A stretch of 6,688 nt of DNA from Flavobacteriia bacterium (GTDB lineage Bacteria; Bacteroidota; Bacteroidia; Flavobacteriales; Schleiferiaceae). This document shows positions 5,652 through 6,688 of the stretch, piece by piece. The DNA is taken from contig CATILC010000157.1 in NCBI GenBank assembly GCA_949516455.1, positions 1 to 6,688 of the forward strand, given 5' to 3'. Positions within the stretch are counted from its first letter, which is position 1. Every line of letters begins with the position of its first letter. The translations under genes and the position numbers were made by a program. Under the pieces are notes generated by a model. It searched no databases. It saw only the letters and a program-made list of their open reading frames with translations, and was not told the DNA's origin.

Positions 5652-6688
5652 GACCACTGCCCATGCACGCTCGAAGAGCGACTCTGTGAGCATGGAAAGA
5701 ACGAACAGTATCAAAATAGCCAAGGCCACCCGGTCACCTGCTCGATAGAAATAAAGGGCATACGAGAGGAGCATGCCCAAGAGAAAGAGAAGTCCAACTG
5801 CTCCTGTGGCGAGCAAGTTCTCAAGAAACTGATTGTGGGCATTGTATCGGAAATCAATGCCGACCTGAAACCCTTCCGATGCATAGGCGTTCATGAGCGA
5901 TTCTGTTCGGTCTCCTGTTCCCGCGCCTATGAGCGGCGCATCTTCGATGGCAATGAGTGCACACTTCCACTCAGCGAGTCGCATGGTGGCACTGTTGAAA
6001 TCACTCACTGGAGCACTGATCTCATAATTGAAATCCGGCCATGCCAGATAGCGCTCGTAGAACTGCTGTGGAAGCAGGAGTAAGGAAGCCATGGCCAGGA
6101 TCGCCCCGGCTGCTGTCCGAATGGCCCTGCGCCGGTCCCAGCCTTTAACCAGCTGTGCCGATCCAAAAATGAGTGCTGTGATCAGAACGGCCAACAATGG
6201 CATTCGCCCTTGCAGCATGAACATAAAGAGAAACAAGAGGGTCAAGGCCGTTCCAGACTTCCACGAGGGCCACTGATCGTTTGGGACTACTTTGACGAGC
6301 AGATACAAAACTGATACGCCTGTGAAAAGCGTTAGGTAGCCTGGATGCATCAGGAATTGAGAAAACTCGGCATAGGTAAATACATTGCGTTCAAATCCGA
6401 GTTCATTCACAAATTCAGGCCCACCATAACGCACAGCCCTCAGGCCTGCACGGATCAGGCAAAGGCCAAAGACCAAAAGATTTCCCAACACATAGCCATC
6501 CAGTTGCCGATGCTTAAAAGGAAAGGTGCCCATGCGGAAATACCTCCAAAAAATAATGGGCAAGAGGAGAAAAGACATATTCGTTTCCAAATGCCCGAGC
6601 GCGGAGTCCCTGTCTGCGGACCAAATAAGGGATATGGCAGAGAAGAGAAATCCAGCGGCCGAAAACACAAGGGCGAAAACCAGAGGAC
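5559..6688 (-). CDS. O-antigen ligase/polymerase family membrane protein (Wzy_C/WaaL-like), N-terminus cut by window edge
   Basis: This is a polytopic membrane protein of the O-antigen ligase/O-antigen polymerase superfamily, which joins lipid-linked sugar chains to an acceptor or to each other on the outer face of the inner membrane. The frame runs open to base 6688 (Pro-Leu-Val-Phe-Ala-Leu before the GTG at 6668), so that GTG is probably internal. Counting residues from it, there are hydrophobic segments near 1-16, 30-44, 58-74, 110-127, 139-152, 157-172, 186-200, 287-308, 313-328 and 335-354. HPGYLTLF at 108-115 and QGRMPLL at 153-159 are typical of Bacteroidota members. The large periplasmic loop at about 201-285 holds MRLAEWKCA (229-237), PLIGAGTGD (245-253) and NAHNQFLENL (276-285). 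His278 matches the conserved catalytic His of ligases, and the upstream Arg also fits the family. Ligase and polymerase cannot be told apart from sequence. The final 30 residues overlap rnpA antisense. Confidence 0.85.
   Translation of the reverse strand, partial: PLVFALVFSAAGFLFSAISLIWSADRDSALGHLETNMSFLLLPIIFWRYFRMGTFPFKHRQLDGYVLGNLLVFGLCLIRAGLRAVRYGGPEFVNELGFERNVFTYAEFSQFLMHPGYLTLFTGVSVLYLLVKVVPNDQWPSWKSGTALTLLFLFMFMLQGRMPLLAVLITALIFGSAQLVKGWDRRRAIRTAAGAILAMASLLLLPQQFYERYLAWPDFNYEISAPVSDFNSATMRLAEWKCALIAIEDAPLIGAGTGDRTESLMNAYASEGFQVGIDFRYNAHNQFLENLLATGAVGLLFLLGMLLSYALYFYRAGDRVALAILILFVLSMLTESLFERAWAVVLFNVLIPILAFGGFFSQGNEAVQTVDQVGH

Overview
The window looks like an ordinary chromosomal segment of a member of the Bacteroidota. 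The main reason is the cluster DUF4271 membrane protein - HemD (in the form typical of that phylum) - RnpA. In most other bacteria rnpA sits beside rpmH. Supporting signs are weak or absent Shine-Dalgarno sequences and two upstream matches to the Bacteroidota -7 element TAnnTTTG. By eye the base composition is balanced, with no obvious compositional island. I saw no tRNA, rRNA, CRISPR array, insertion sequence or phage gene. The stretches between genes are all under about 90 bases.

Layout. Bases 1-948 hold the 3' part of murB (peptidoglycan precursor reductase, + strand), cut at its 5' end by the window edge. Bases 1011-2549 (+) hold the carboxyltransferase (beta) subunit of a propionyl-CoA-type biotin carboxylase. 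Bases 2562-3740 (-) hold a glutaryl-CoA dehydrogenase whose stop lies 12 bases from the carboxylase stop. An 83-base divergent region (3741-3823) separates it from a + strand operon: DUF4271 membrane protein (3824-4480), hemD (4513-5265) and rnpA (5262-5651). Bases 5559-6688 (-) hold an O-antigen ligase/polymerase-type membrane protein, cut at its N-terminus by the window edge. Its 3' end overlaps the 3' end of rnpA by 93 bases.

How they work together. The two central genes are acyl-CoA catabolic enzymes. Glutaryl-CoA dehydrogenase makes crotonyl-CoA in lysine/tryptophan/glutarate breakdown, and the carboxylase handles propionyl-CoA from odd-chain, branched-chain or threonine/methionine breakdown. 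Both have TTTGA/TCAAA palindromes just upstream, but with different spacing. The hemD operon combines haem synthesis, tRNA processing and an uncharacterised membrane protein. All three of its genes need non-ATG starts (GTG, TTG, GTG), and hemD and rnpA are coupled by a GTGA overlap. murB and the O-antigen ligase-like gene both concern the envelope but are not adjacent.

I did not find a convincing new multi-gene system. The points most worth a second look are the codon-register antisense overlap of rnpA with the ligase gene, the run of non-ATG starts, the palindromes ahead of the two acyl-CoA genes, and the uncharacterised DUF4271 protein.
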